Of a stretch of DNA of 64,000 nt, positions 42,505 through 51,561 are shown one piece after another. The stretch's first letter is position 1. Each line of letters begins with the position of its first letter. The DNA is taken from positions 124,001 to 188,000 of the forward strand of contig NZ_SZZH01000006.1 of the NCBI RefSeq assembly GCF_005298075.1. Direction: 5' to 3'. This stretch comes from Nakamurella flava (GTDB lineage: Bacteria > Actinomycetota > Actinomycetes > Mycobacteriales > Nakamurellaceae). The notes under the pieces were generated by a model. That model saw only the letters and a list, made by a program, of their open reading frames with translations, was not told the DNA's origin and did not search any database. Position numbers and translations under genes: made by a program.

Positions 42505-43667
42505 CGCTCACCGAGAACCTCACCGTCGACCCCTCAATCCTGGAACCGGCCGGCGAGAGCATCTCCGACAGCCTGGTCCGCACCCTGCCGGGGCACGCCT
42601 ATTCCTCGCCGGAGGTGTTCGCCAAGGAGCAGGAGCACCTCTTCGAGAAGATGTGGCTGTGCGTGGCACGCAGCTCGGACATCGCCAAGCCCGGCGACTT
42701 CCAGACCGTGCAGGTCGGCAGCGAGAACCTGATCATCAGCCGGAACCGCAAGAAGGAGGCCCGCGCCTTCTTCAACGTGTGCCGGCACCGTGGCGCCAAG
42801 GTGTGCAGCGCCGAGTCCGGTGAAGGCGCCCGCTCGTTCCAGTGCCCGTACCACGCCTGGACGTACGACCTCGACGGCAAGCTCATCGCCGCCCCGAACC
42901 TGACGAAGATGCCCGACATCGGCCGCGAGGAGTACGGGCTGCGCAAGGCCCACGTCCGCGAGTGGCTGGGCTACGTCTGGGTCTCGCTGGCCGAAGAGGC
43001 GCCGTCCTTCGAGGAGACCGTGATGGGCGCGGTCCGCTCGCGGCTGGGCGACATCGAGCAGATCGAGCACTACGACATCGACAACCTGCAGGTCGGCCGC
43101 CGGATCACCTACGACGTGAAGGCCAACTGGAAGCTCATCGTCGAGAACTTCATGGAGTGCTACCACTGCGCGACCATCCACCCGGAGCTGACGGAGGTGC
43201 TGCCGGAGTTCGCCGACGGCCTGGCCGCCCAGTACTTCGTCGGGCATGGCGCCGAATTCGGTGAGGGCATCTCCGGTTTCACCGTCGACGGGTCTGAGGG
43301 TGTCGAGAAGATCCCCGGCGTCACCGACGACCAGGACCGCCGCTACTACGCGGTGACCATCCGGCCGAACGTCTTCGTCAACCTGGTCCCCGACCACGTC
43401 ATCTTCCACCGGATGATCCCGCTGGCCCCGGACCACACCATCGTCGTGTGCGACTGGCTGTACCTGCCGTCGGTCATCGAGTCCGGCGTCGACCTGTCCA
43501 AGTCGATCGAGCTCTTCCACCGGGTCAACCTGCAGGACTTCGACGCCTGCGAGCTGTGCCAGAAGGCCACCGACTCCCGGGCCTACGCCCAGGGCGGCGT
43601 CCTGGTCCCGAGCGAGCACCACATCGCCGACTTCCAGAACTGGGCCGCCGACGCCATCAAGGGCTGA
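42501..43667 (+). CDS. Rieske oxygenase alpha subunit, probable glycine betaine demethylase
   Basis: A 388-residue Rieske non-haem iron oxygenase. CRHRGAKVC and CPYHAWTYDLDG hold the Rieske cluster; the mononuclear iron motif ENFMECYHCATIHPEL supplies the two histidines, with a C-terminal Asp (NLQDFDACELCQ) as the third ligand. The same ENFMECYHC motif occurs in GbcA. Set between choline/betaine and dimethylglycine genes, it most likely removes one methyl group of glycine betaine as formaldehyde. Stachydrine or carnitine oxygenases are close relatives, so the substrate is inferred. ATG overlaps the reductase stop by four bases. Confidence 0.85.
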   Translation: MTLTENLTVDPSILEPAGESISDSLVRTLPGHAYSSPEVFAKEQEHLFEKMWLCVARSSDIAKPGDFQTVQVGSENLIISRNRKKEARAFFNVCRHRGAKVCSAESGEGARSFQCPYHAWTYDLDGKLIAAPNLTKMPDIGREEYGLRKAHVREWLGYVWVSLAEEAPSFEETVMGAVRSRLGDIEQIEHYDIDNLQVGRRITYDVKANWKLIVENFMECYHCATIHPELTEVLPEFADGLAAQYFVGHGAEFGEGISGFTVDGSEGVEKIPGVTDDQDRRYYAVTIRPNVFVNLVPDHVIFHRMIPLAPDHTIVVCDWLYLPSVIESGVDLSKSIELFHRVNLQDFDACELCQKATDSRAYAQGGVLVPSEHHIADFQNWAADAIKG

Positions 43668-43684
43668 CCACTCCTAGCATGACC

Positions 43685-43727
43685 TGAGGGCTCCCGGTGC
43701 CAGGTTCCATCGGCCCGGGAGCCCTCA
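43685..43727 (+). terminator. Strong terminator after the Rieske operon
   Basis: TGAGGGCTCCCGG pairs with CCGGGAGCCCTCA (13 bp, perfect) over a 17-base loop, 18 bases past the oxygenase stop. Confidence 0.85.
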
Positions 43728-43773
43728 TCCGTTCCTCCCCGCCCGCACCGCTTTCCCGAGACAAGGATTTCCC

Positions 43774-44859
43774 GTGCCCCAGCAGGTCCAGGCCGTCATC
43801 TCCCGCAGCAAGGACGCTCCCGTCGAGCTCGTGACCATCACCGTGCCCGATCCCGGGCCGGGTGAGGCGGTCGTGAAGATCTCGGCGTGCGGGGTGTGCC
43901 ACACCGACCTGCACTACGTGAAGGGCGGGATCGGCGACGAGTACCCGTACCTGCTCGGCCACGAGGCCGCCGGTGTCGTCGAGGCCGTCGGCGAAGGCGT
44001 CACCGACGTCGCCCCCGGCGACTACGTGATCCTGAACTGGCGCGCCGTCTGCGGTGAGTGCCGGGCGTGCAAGCGGGGCCGGCCCTGGTACTGCTTCAAC
44101 ACCCACAACGCGACCCAGAAGATGACGCTGGAGGACGGCACCGAGCTGTCCCCCGCGCTGGGCATCGGCGCGTTCGCCGAAAAGACGCTGGTCGCCGCCG
44201 GGCAGTGCACCAAGGTCGACCCGGCCGCTCCGGCCGAGGTCGCCGGCCTGCTGGGCTGCGGCGTGATGGCCGGCCTGGGTGCCGCGATCAACACCGGCAA
44301 CGTGGGCCGGGGCGACTCGGTCGCCGTCATCGGCTGCGGCGGGGTCGGCGCGGCCGCCATCGCCGGGGCCCGCCTGGCCGGCGCGAACACGATCATCGCC
44401 GTCGACCTGGACGACCGGAAGCTGGCCACCGCCACCGAACTCGGCGCGACCCACACCATCAACTCCAAGGACACCGACGCGGTGGAGGGCATCAAGGCGC
44501 TCACCGGCGGCAACGGCGCGGACGTCGTCATCGACGCGGTCGGCCGTCCGGAGACGTACAAGCAGGCCTTCTACGCCCGCGACCTGGCCGGCACCGTCGT
44601 CCTGGTCGGTGTGCCGAACCCGACGATGCAGCTCGAACTGCCGCTACTGGACGTGTTCGGCCGCGGCGGATCGCTCAAGTCGTCCTGGTACGGCGACTGC
44701 CTGCCCGAGCGGGACTTCCCGATGCTCATCGACCTGTTCCTGCAGGGCCGGCTGCCGCTCGACAAGTTCGTCACCGAGACCATCGGCATCGAGGACATCG
44801 ACGCCGCGTTCGAGAAGATGCACCACGGCGACGTTCTCCGTTCGGTGGTGAAGATCTGA
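43774..44859 (+). CDS. mscR: S-(hydroxymethyl)mycothiol dehydrogenase
   Basis: A 361-residue class III-like zinc alcohol dehydrogenase that oxidises the formaldehyde-mycothiol adduct. [10 protein letters not shown] and GHEAAG hold the catalytic zinc, [15 protein letters not shown] the structural zinc, and [20 protein letters not shown] the NAD site. The 361-residue length and [17 protein letters not shown] loop fit the mycothiol-dependent group. GTG 43774 has an AAGGA site. The next gene, an MBL hydrolase, starts within its stop; the same pair occurs in mycobacteria (Rv2259-Rv2260). It disposes of formaldehyde released by betaine demethylation and sarcosine oxidation. Confidence 0.92.
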   Translation: MPQQVQAVISRSKDAPVELVTITVPDPGPGEAVVKISACGVCHTDLHYVKGGIGDEYPYLLGHEAAGVVEAVGEGVTDVAPGDYVILNWRAVCGECRACKRGRPWYCFNTHNATQKMTLEDGTELSPALGIGAFAEKTLVAAGQCTKVDPAAPAEVAGLLGCGVMAGLGAAINTGNVGRGDSVAVIGCGGVGAAAIAGARLAGANTIIAVDLDDRKLATATELGATHTINSKDTDAVEGIKALTGGNGADVVIDAVGRPETYKQAFYARDLAGTVVLVGVPNPTMQLELPLLDVFGRGGSLKSSWYGDCLPERDFPMLIDLFLQGRLPLDKFVTETIGIEDIDAAFEKMHHGDVLRSVVKI

Positions 44860-45476
44860 TGACTGCCCGCATCGACCACACCGTCACCTCCGGCACGTTC
44901 TCCCTGGACGGCCAGACCTTCGACGTCGACAACAACGTCTGGGTGCTCGGCGACGACACCGAGTGCGTCGTCTTCGACGCCCCCCACGACGTCGACGCCA
45001 TCACGGCCCTCGTCGGGGACCGTCGGGTGCTGGCCGTGCTGTGCACGCACGCTCACGACGACCACGTCCGCTACGCCCCCGAACTGGCCAAGGCGGTCGA
45101 CGCGCCGATCTGGCTGCACCCGGCCGACCTGCCGGTCTGGGAACTCACCCACGATCAGGCCCCGGACGGCGAACTGGCCGACGGCCAGCGCATCCCGGTC
45201 GCCGGCATCGAGCTGGAGGTGCTGCACACCCCCGGCCACGCCCCCGGCGCGGTCTGCTTCTACGCCCCCGACCTCGGCACCGTCTTCACCGGCGACACCC
45301 TGTTCAACGGGGGCCCGGGCGCGACCGGACGGTCGTTCAGCGACCACCCGACGATCGTCCGCAGCATCACCGACCGGCTGCTGAGCCTGCCGGGCGACAC
45401 GGTGGTCCGCACCGGACACGGCGACAACACCACCATCGCCGCCGAACGCGACGGGATCCTGAACGTCGACGCCTGA
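44859..45476 (+). CDS. MBL-fold hydrolase partner of the mycothiol dehydrogenase
   Basis: A 205-residue metallo-beta-lactamase-fold protein with THAHDDHVRYAPEL, HTPGHAPGAVCFY, GDTLF and GHGDNTTI, the metal-binding set of glyoxalase II-like enzymes. The start shares a base with the upstream stop (TGATG). As the neighbour of a formaldehyde-mycothiol dehydrogenase it probably hydrolyses S-formylmycothiol to formate and mycothiol; this role is inferred from gene pairing. Confidence 0.88.
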   Translation: MTARIDHTVTSGTFSLDGQTFDVDNNVWVLGDDTECVVFDAPHDVDAITALVGDRRVLAVLCTHAHDDHVRYAPELAKAVDAPIWLHPADLPVWELTHDQAPDGELADGQRIPVAGIELEVLHTPGHAPGAVCFYAPDLGTVFTGDTLFNGGPGATGRSFSDHPTIVRSITDRLLSLPGDTVVRTGHGDNTTIAAERDGILNVDA

Positions 45477-45487
45477 CGCACTGATCT

Positions 45488-45532
45488 CCGGCTCCACCTC
45501 ACGGTCCGAAGTCCGACCCGAGGTGGAGCCGG
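45488..45532. terminator. Bidirectional terminator between the MBL hydrolase and YbdK-like genes
   Basis: CCGGCTCCACCTC pairs with GAGGTGGAGCCGG (13 bp, perfect) between convergent genes that end at 45476 and 45537. Confidence 0.85.
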
Positions 45533-45536
45533 TCGG

Positions 45537-46655
45537 TCAGTCGATGGTGCGCCGCATGGCGTCCAGCACCACGGCGGCCAGTTCGCCGTCCCGGGCCAGC
45601 ACGGCCCGCTGCCGTTCGGACCCGCCGCCGCTGCGCCGCAGCCGCGCAATGCCGGCGTCGACCAGTTCCCGATCGCCGTTGATGGCCAACGCCTCTGCGA
45701 CGTGCTCGACCAGGGCGTCGACCACGGTCCAGGCGTCGGCCGGCAGCCCGCTACGCGGGTCGACGAGGTCCTCGGTGAGCCCGGAGCGGGCGGCCCGCCA
45801 CACCCCGGCGCGGAGCATCTCGATCCGTTCCTCCTTCAGCTCCGCCCCGGAGCGCCATTCGGCCGCGGCGGTCTCGACCAGGGCCCGGACCAGGACGGCG
45901 ACCAGCACGGCGTCGCGGACGTCGGTGCACACGTCCGCGACCCGCACCTCGACCGTCGGGTACTTCGCCGACAGCCGGGCGTCGAAATAGATCATCCCGC
46001 TGTCCAGCGCGGTGCCGGAGGCGACCAGCCGGTCGACGGCGTCGCGGTAACCGGCAACGGTGCGGAACGGCTGGGTGGGGCCGGCCGTGGGCCACAAACC
46101 CCACGCGATCGTCCGGTACGACGAGTACCCGGTGTCCTCGCCCTGCCAGAACGGCGAATTCGCGGACAGCGCGATGATCACCGACAGCCAGCCGGCCATC
46201 CGGTCGATCGCGCCGATGCCCTCCTCATCGGACTCGACGTCGACGTGGATGTGCTGACCGCAGGTGAGCTGCTGACGGGCGATCATCCCGAACGCGTCGG
46301 CCATGTGCGCGTACCGGTCGTTCGCGGTCGGCACCGGCCGCACCGGCAACGGGTGGGTCGCCCCGGCCACGATCCCGACCCCGAGTTCCCGGGCAGCCCC
46401 GGCGATGGCCCGCCGCAACTCGGTCAGCTGCTCGAGGAGTTCGTCGGCCGTCTCACACGGCGCGGAGCCGATCTCGGTCTGCTGCAACTTGAACTCGTGC
46501 TCGACCTGGTGGGCCCGCTCGCGGCCCAGCCGTTCCTGCGCCGCGACCAGCACCTCACTACCGGCCGGCACCGGATGCCCATCGAGGGCGTCGACGAGCA
46601 GCAGTTCCTCTTCAACCCCGAAACGTCGTCTCGTCACCGGGTCAGTCTGGTTCAC
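45537..46655 (-). CDS. YbdK-type carboxylate-amine ligase (GCS2 family)
   Basis: A 372-residue member of the glutamate-cysteine ligase 2 family: RRFGVEEELLLVD at the N-terminus, QVEHEFKLQQTEIGSAP, CGQHIHVDVESDEEG, GYSSYRTIAWGLWP and VEVRVADVCTDV are the conserved blocks of the ATP-grasp-like fold. YbdK shows weak gamma-glutamylcysteine ligase activity; mycothiol makers lack glutathione, so the true substrate here is unknown. GTG 46655 is the first start of the conserved region. It is divergent from the broken sigma factor gene. Confidence 0.88.
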   Translation of the reverse strand: MNQTDPVTRRRFGVEEELLLVDALDGHPVPAGSEVLVAAQERLGRERAHQVEHEFKLQQTEIGSAPCETADELLEQLTELRRAIAGAARELGVGIVAGATHPLPVRPVPTANDRYAHMADAFGMIARQQLTCGQHIHVDVESDEEGIGAIDRMAGWLSVIIALSANSPFWQGEDTGYSSYRTIAWGLWPTAGPTQPFRTVAGYRDAVDRLVASGTALDSGMIYFDARLSAKYPTVEVRVADVCTDVRDAVLVAVLVRALVETAAAEWRSGAELKEERIEMLRAGVWRAARSGLTEDLVDPRSGLPADAWTVVDALVEHVAEALAINGDRELVDAGIARLRRSGGGSERQRAVLARDGELAAVVLDAMRRTID

Positions 46656-46743
46656 CGCCGGCCCGAGCGTGTTGCCGGGAAGCTACATTCGGCGAATCCG
46701 CCCCTGCCTGACCAGCCAAGGCCCCTGCCGGCCATTCCCTGAC

Positions 46744-47034
46744 GTGACGACCAACGATTACCGGTTCCGGCGGCTCTATGCCGAACACGCCACCGCCGTC
46801 CACCGGTTTGCGCTGCGCCGTGCCGGGCCGGACACCGCCGACGACGTACTGGCCGAGACCTTCCTGGTCGCCTGGCGCCGCATCGACGACGTCCTACCCG
46901 ATCGGGAACGGGCGTAGCTCCTCACCACCGCCCGCTGGGTGCTCAGCGATCTCTCGCGCTCCGGACGACGACGGGCGGGTCTCCTCAGTCGCCTCCCGAC
47001 ACCGGTGCACGAACCCGATCCGGCCCCGCCCTGA
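46744..47034 (+). pseudogene. Remnant of an ECF-type sigma factor gene
   Basis: From GTG 46744 the frame reads RRLYAEHATAVHRFALRRA and DDVLAETFLVAWRRIDDVLP, the region 2 signature of ECF sigma factors. A TAG at 46915-46917 stops it after 57 codons exactly where region 2 ends. The same frame continues to TGA 47032 with LLTTARWVLSDLSRSGRRRAG, the expected linker, but no region 4 follows. The gene is both interrupted and truncated. The next gene codes for a membrane-anchored protein that looks like its former anti-sigma partner. A sequencing error could explain the stop but not the missing region 4. Confidence 0.75.
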
Positions 47035-47047
47035 AAGAGGCGCGCTC

Positions 47048-47665
47048 ATGAAGGCTTTCGACGCCCTGACCCGACTGCGCGACGCCGACCCCAGCCGGGA
47101 CACCACGCTCCCCTGGACGGCCGACGACCTGCTGGCCGCCTTCGCGGCCGACGACGGCACCGAGGCGAACCGCACCCCCTCCGGTGAGCGGTCGACGACC
47201 CGCAGGGCCCACTCCCGCCGCTGGGTCACCGTGGCCGCGGCCGCCGCGCTGTTGCTGTCCACCCCGATCTGGTGGCCCGGGTCGCCGTCGCCGTCGTCGA
47301 CCGCGTTGGCCGTCACCCGCGACGGGGACGCCGTGCATGTCACCGTTCCCCGGCCGGTCGACGCGTGGGAACTGCAAACGGCGTTGGACGAGGCCGGGGT
47401 GCGGGCGACGGTGGTCGAGAGCTCGGCCGACTGCACCAGCCCGTTCCCGGAAGGTCTTCGGGAGGGCTACGACATCGCCCCACCCGAGCAGAACCTCGCG
47501 GGCCCGGACGATCCGGCGGCTTTTCATTTCGTTTTCTATCCCGATCGGGCGCCCAGCGGATCGACGGTGCTCTTCGGGGTCGAACCGGGAGCGACCACGC
47601 TGCTGCTGGTCCGTGAGGCCCCGGCGTGCCTACCTCGGGTGATGGGGTCCGGGCCGACGGGGTGA
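47048..47665 (+). CDS. Single-pass membrane protein, anti-sigma-factor-like context
   Basis: A 205-residue protein with an N-terminal cytoplasmic region of 57 residues, one membrane helix at about 60-76 (WVTVAAAAALLLSTPIWW) and an extracytoplasmic part with two cysteines. MKAFDALTRLRDADPSRD is the start seen in actinobacterial proteins encoded next to ECF sigma factors. ATG 47048 has an AAAGAGG site. It follows the broken sigma gene by 13 bases and so may have lost its partner. Its last 36 bases overlap the opposite gene. Confidence 0.65.
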   Translation: MKAFDALTRLRDADPSRDTTLPWTADDLLAAFAADDGTEANRTPSGERSTTRRAHSRRWVTVAAAAALLLSTPIWWPGSPSPSSTALAVTRDGDAVHVTVPRPVDAWELQTALDEAGVRATVVESSADCTSPFPEGLREGYDIAPPEQNLAGPDDPAAFHFVFYPDRAPSGSTVLFGVEPGATTLLLVREAPACLPRVMGSGPTG

Positions 47666-48256
47666 ACCGGGCGGTTGGCTTCGCAGCCCTGTGGTGGGTG
47701 ACGGGGACGTCTCGGGTTGCCCCCAGGGGCGGAACGGCAGGCCGGGCCGGATGACGACATGGATGCCGACGAGGCGGGACAGTTCCTCACCCACGGCCCG
47801 CAGCGCTTCCTCGGTGAATTGCTCCACCTCTCCGCCGAGGACGACGAAAGGCTCGTCGAAGGTCGGCCCGGAGATGGAATGGACGGTGAATCCGAGCGCG
47901 TCCCTGCTGGACGGGTGGGTCATCCACTGCACGAATTCCTCGTACCGGGATTTCGGGAAGGCGATGGGAACGAATTCGACCGACAGTCCGCGTCGTCGAC
48001 CTTCCGAGACGATGGCCGCCTGCCCGTCGGGGTCGCCGTACCACTGGATGGTCAGGTGCCGGCGGCGATGGTCGGAGCGCGGCTGGTAGTAACCGGTCTG
48101 CCCGATGCCGGGGAGCGCCTCGATCCAGTCTGCGAAGTCGCGCTGGTCGCGCTGATTGCGGACGCCGTCCTCTCCCAAAGCCAGCACGAACTGCACCCAG
48201 GAATCGTTCGACTCCGCGTCATTCCCGGGTTGGCCCGGGTCCGGCTCGACCGCCAT
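47630..48256 (-). CDS. Conserved protein of unknown function
   Basis: A 208-residue soluble protein, not recognised. WVQFVLALGEDGV, FADWIEALPGIGQTGYY and VQWMTHPSSRDALGF suggest a mixed alpha/beta fold; the last 45 residues are Pro/Arg-rich and lie over the 3' end of the opposite gene. ATG 48256 has an AAGGAG site. It is divergent from the TerD-nuclease gene. Confidence 0.6.
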   Translation of the reverse strand: MAVEPDPGQPGNDAESNDSWVQFVLALGEDGVRNQRDQRDFADWIEALPGIGQTGYYQPRSDHRRRHLTIQWYGDPDGQAAIVSEGRRRGLSVEFVPIAFPKSRYEEFVQWMTHPSSRDALGFTVHSISGPTFDEPFVVLGGEVEQFTEEALRAVGEELSRLVGIHVVIRPGLPFRPWGQPETSPSPTTGLRSQPPGSPRRPGPHHPR

Positions 48257-48368
48257 CCGCTGCTCCTTCCCACCTTCCGGGGTCTCCGCACTACGCAGAG
48301 TCGCTAGGCACAGTCTGCGCCCGCCCGCGGTCCGTCGCGGCGGCCTGTACGCCCCGCACTCGCCGGGT

Positions 48369-48374
48369 TACATT
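48369..48374 (+). promoter_or_regulatory. -10 box of leaderless TerD-nuclease promoter
   Basis: TACATT stands six bases before ATG 48381, the same layout as at the other leaderless genes. Confidence 0.5.
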
Positions 48375-48380
48375 CCGACA

Positions 48381-50537
48381 ATGGGGACGACAGAGTTGTC
48401 GCGGGGGCAGAACGTCGCACTACCCGAGGGGGCGGAGCAGCTGCGGGTGTCGGTCGGCTGGACCACCGGTTCGGCGACGGAGAAAGGTCCGCAGACGCTC
48501 GACCTCATCGCCCTGTTGACGGACGGGGACCGTCGGGCCCGCTCCGACGACGACATCGTCTTTTACAACCAGCGGTCGACACCGGACGGTTCGGTGGTGC
48601 ACACCGGTCGCACCGAGAGCGACACCGGCGGCCGGGACGACCTGTCGGTGGATCTGACGGCGTTGACCGACGACGTGGCCAGCGTCGTCATCGCCGCCAG
48701 CACTGATGAGGGCCCCCTTGGTGACCTCTCCGCCGTCGAGTGGACCCTGCACACCCCCGACGGTGAGGTGGTGACCCGCTTCCCGATCACCGACCTGTCG
48801 ACGGAGCGGGTCGTCGTGGTGGGCGAGGTGTACCGCCGGCAGGGGGCCTGGCGGGTGCGCGCCGTCGGACAGGGCTGGTCGAGCGGACTGTCCGGACTGC
48901 TCACGGACTACGGGGTCGACGTGGTCGATGCCCCCGCCGACGACTCCGATGACGCCGACGGGTCCGGTGTGGCCGGTCACGAGGCCCATGACACCGCTAC
49001 GGCCGAGGAGAGTGCGACGCCCACGGCCGTGGTCGCCCACTCCACCACGACGACGGTCGAGACCACGGTGGTGCAGACCCGGGCGCCCGCCGACGCCCCT
49101 GCCGGCGACCCACCCGCCGGGCCCGTCACCGAGGTCCGACGCACGACGACGGTGTCGCACACCGACGCGGTGGTGGCCACGGGCCGGGTGGCTGTCGCGG
49201 CCAGCAGCCGACCCAAGGCCGCCCTGCCAGCGGCGCAGCTGTCCGTCGCGCCGTCGTGGGTGCGGTCGCGGCTGTTCTCGGTCGCCGGTATCGGCGGCGC
49301 CGGCGAGCAGGAGAACCGGGCGACGTCGGCCCTGCTCTGGGTGATGGCCGCGGTGCGACCTCTCGGCCGCGCCCTGACCGTCCGAGCCGGCGCACCGAGC
49401 GGGCCCATCGAGACCTATCTCGAGGTGCCGTACCGGTTGGGCGAGTCCACCGTCATCCCCGATGGCGTCATCCGCATCGGCCGGCCCGGCAAGGTGTGGA
49501 CGGCGCTGGTCGAGGTCAAGACCAGCAGCAACGACCTGGGCGTGGAACAGCTGACGAACTATGTCCGGGTGGCCAAGCGGGAGAAGTTCGACGCCCTGCT
49601 CACCATCTCCAATCAGGTCACCAGCGATCCGGCCGCCCACCCGGTGACGCTGCCGGCCGGGGTCACCGGCACCGTGAAGGTCGTGCACCTGTCCTGGACG
49701 GATGTCATGCACGAGATCCGCATGCTGATCAAGCACCACCGGTTCGACGAGCAATTGCCGCTCTGGATGCTCGACGAACTGCTGCGTTACCTGGAGCACC
49801 CCAAGTCGGGGGCGATGGCGTTCTCCGACATGGGCCCGACCTGGGTCGACGTCCGGGACGGGTGCGCGCACCACACGCTGGCCGCCGGCGACCGCATCGT
49901 CAAACCCGTGGTGGCCAACTGGAATCGTTTGGCCCGATACCTGGCCCTTCGATTGACCTCTCATACGGGCCGCACCGTGAAGCGGGTGGTGCCCCGCAAG
50001 CACGCGGCCGATCCCGTGCTGCTCGACGAGGAGATCGCCCGCAACCTGGCCGACGAGGGACGGCTGTCGTTGCAGTTGCGCGTGCCCGAGACCTGCGGCC
50101 CTCTGCGGGTTCTGGTCGACGTGCGCACCACCCAGATCGAGGTCTCGACCGTGGTGACGGCCCCCACCGACGGAACCCCGAAGGCCCGGGTCACCTGGCT
50201 GCTGAAGCAACTGAAGAACGCGTCGGACGACGTGGTGGTCGAGGCCCAGTTCCCCGGTCCGGCCGGCGGGGCCACCAAGGAGAACCTGGCCAGCGCCCGG
50301 GAGAAGCCGGCGCGGCTGCTCGGCGCCATGACCGGACCGCCGGCCTCCTTTCGCCTCAGCCGGCTTTCCCAGTTGGGGCTCAAACGCTCCGGCCCGACCG
50401 GGAGTGTGGTGTCGACCGTGGTGGAGGCAGTTGATGCGTTCTTCGACGACGTGGTCGCACAGGTGGCCGCTCCGGAAACGGCCACTGGGCCCGCGCAGGA
50501 CTTGGCACCTCAGCCGGCGGCGGACGACGACGCGTGA
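48381..50537 (+). CDS. TerD-domain protein fused to a PD-(D/E)XK nuclease-like domain
   Basis: A 718-residue protein. Residues 1-180 are a TerD domain (LRVSVGWTTG, TLDLIALLTDGD, DDDIVFYNQRSTPDGSV), a calcium-binding module of tellurite and phage-stress systems. A Thr/Ala/Asp-rich linker (about 185-290) leads to a restriction-endonuclease-like core: conserved E311 helix (EQENRATSALLWVM), P360-D361 and E378-V-K380 on adjoining strands, then QLTNYVRVAKREKFDALLTISN. The last 300 residues are unrecognised and mostly helical. ATG 48381 is favoured by a leaderless -10 box and a normal TerD N-terminus. It overlaps the end of the convergent lysR gene by 28 bases. A nucleic-acid defence or repair role is plausible; none is shown. 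Confidence 0.85.
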   Translation: MGTTELSRGQNVALPEGAEQLRVSVGWTTGSATEKGPQTLDLIALLTDGDRRARSDDDIVFYNQRSTPDGSVVHTGRTESDTGGRDDLSVDLTALTDDVASVVIAASTDEGPLGDLSAVEWTLHTPDGEVVTRFPITDLSTERVVVVGEVYRRQGAWRVRAVGQGWSSGLSGLLTDYGVDVVDAPADDSDDADGSGVAGHEAHDTATAEESATPTAVVAHSTTTTVETTVVQTRAPADAPAGDPPAGPVTEVRRTTTVSHTDAVVATGRVAVAASSRPKAALPAAQLSVAPSWVRSRLFSVAGIGGAGEQENRATSALLWVMAAVRPLGRALTVRAGAPSGPIETYLEVPYRLGESTVIPDGVIRIGRPGKVWTALVEVKTSSNDLGVEQLTNYVRVAKREKFDALLTISNQVTSDPAAHPVTLPAGVTGTVKVVHLSWTDVMHEIRMLIKHHRFDEQLPLWMLDELLRYLEHPKSGAMAFSDMGPTWVDVRDGCAHHTLAAGDRIVKPVVANWNRLARYLALRLTSHTGRTVKRVVPRKHAADPVLLDEEIARNLADEGRLSLQLRVPETCGPLRVLVDVRTTQIEVSTVVTAPTDGTPKARVTWLLKQLKNASDDVVVEAQFPGPAGGATKENLASAREKPARLLGAMTGPPASFRLSRLSQLGLKRSGPTGSVVSTVVEAVDAFFDDVVAQVAAPETATGPAQDLAPQPAADDDA

Positions 50538-51469
50538 GGTGGGGCGGCTGCTTCCGGCCGCCGCTCGCGCACGATCCGCGCCACCACGGCGGTCAACGCC
50601 GTCACCACGGTCCGCACCGACTTCCGGCGGAGGTTCTCCGGGCGGGCCAGCACGTCGATCCGGCGGCTGGCGCTGACGCCGTCCAGCGGGCGCAGCACGA
50701 TGGCTCCGGACGGGTCCCGCGGCGAGGTGTAGCGGGGCACGACGCCGATGGCATCCCCCGCGCCGACGATGGAGGTGAGGGTGCCGTAGTCGTTGATGCG
50801 GTGAGCCGGCTCGATGTGCTGCCCGGCGACCGCGGTGATGGCGCCGAGCAGATCGTCGGTGGAGTAGCCGCCGCGGCTGGTCACCCACCGCTGATCGGCC
50901 ACCTGCTCGGGCCGTAGCCGGGGGAAGCGGGCCAGCGGGTGGTCAGCGGCCAGCGCCACGTCCAGGGGCTCGTCGGCCAGGGTCACGCACCGCACCGTCT
51001 CCGGCCACGGCGATCCGCCCGCCAGCCGGTGCGCCACCACCAGGTCGTAGCGGCTGGTCAGGGCCGGGTAGTCGTGCCGGGACACGTCCTCGTCGGACAG
51101 CCGGACGTCCGGGGCCGGGGTCCGTCGGGACAGCTCGCGCAGCAACGGTCCGAAGAGGGTCTGGCCGGCGCTGTGGAAGCCGCTGATCGTCACCACCCCA
51201 CTGGGTGACTGCTCGAACTCCTCCACGGCGGCCCGGGCAGCGGCTATGGCGTCGATCACCTCGGCCCCGGCGTCGGCCAGCACCCGACCGGCATCGGTGA
51301 GCACCAGCGCCCGACCGTCCTTGTGCGTCAGCGGGGTGCGAAAACCCCGCTGCAGAGCAGCCAGTTGTTGCGACACCGCAGATGGGGTCACGTCCAGCAC
51401 CCGCGCGACGGCCGAGACCGAGCCCAACGCACCGAGTTCGCGCAGGATGTGCAGCTGATGGACCTCCAC
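50510..51469 (-). CDS. LysR-family transcriptional regulator
   Basis: A 319-residue LysR-type regulator: [37 protein letters not shown] is the winged helix-turn-helix, followed by a periplasmic-binding-like effector domain ([20 protein letters not shown] ... [10 protein letters not shown]). GTG 51469 has a GGGAG site two bases away and starts at the family's normal point. It is divergent from the threonine dehydrogenase gene and is probably its regulator. The intergenic region has the palindromes AGCGATCGCT (51491-51500) and GAAGCTTC (51515-51522). Confidence 0.9.
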   Translation of the reverse strand: MEVHQLHILRELGALGSVSAVARVLDVTPSAVSQQLAALQRGFRTPLTHKDGRALVLTDAGRVLADAGAEVIDAIAAARAAVEEFEQSPSGVVTISGFHSAGQTLFGPLLRELSRRTPAPDVRLSDEDVSRHDYPALTSRYDLVVAHRLAGGSPWPETVRCVTLADEPLDVALAADHPLARFPRLRPEQVADQRWVTSRGGYSTDDLLGAITAVAGQHIEPAHRINDYGTLTSIVGAGDAIGVVPRYTSPRDPSGAIVLRPLDGVSASRRIDVLARPENLRRKSVRTVVTALTAVVARIVRERRPEAAAPPHASSSAAG

Positions 51470-51561
51470 GGCTCCCGACCCTAACCGTGAAGCGATCGCT
51501 ACAGCAATACGCAAGAAGCTTCCCGTTGTTCTACATCGTTCACCCCCCTCTACTTGTCCGC

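Noticed and set aside
51470-51561. Leaderless -10 box ahead of tdh
   Set aside because: CTACTT/TACTTG lies near the start but does not match TANNNT at the six-base spacing.
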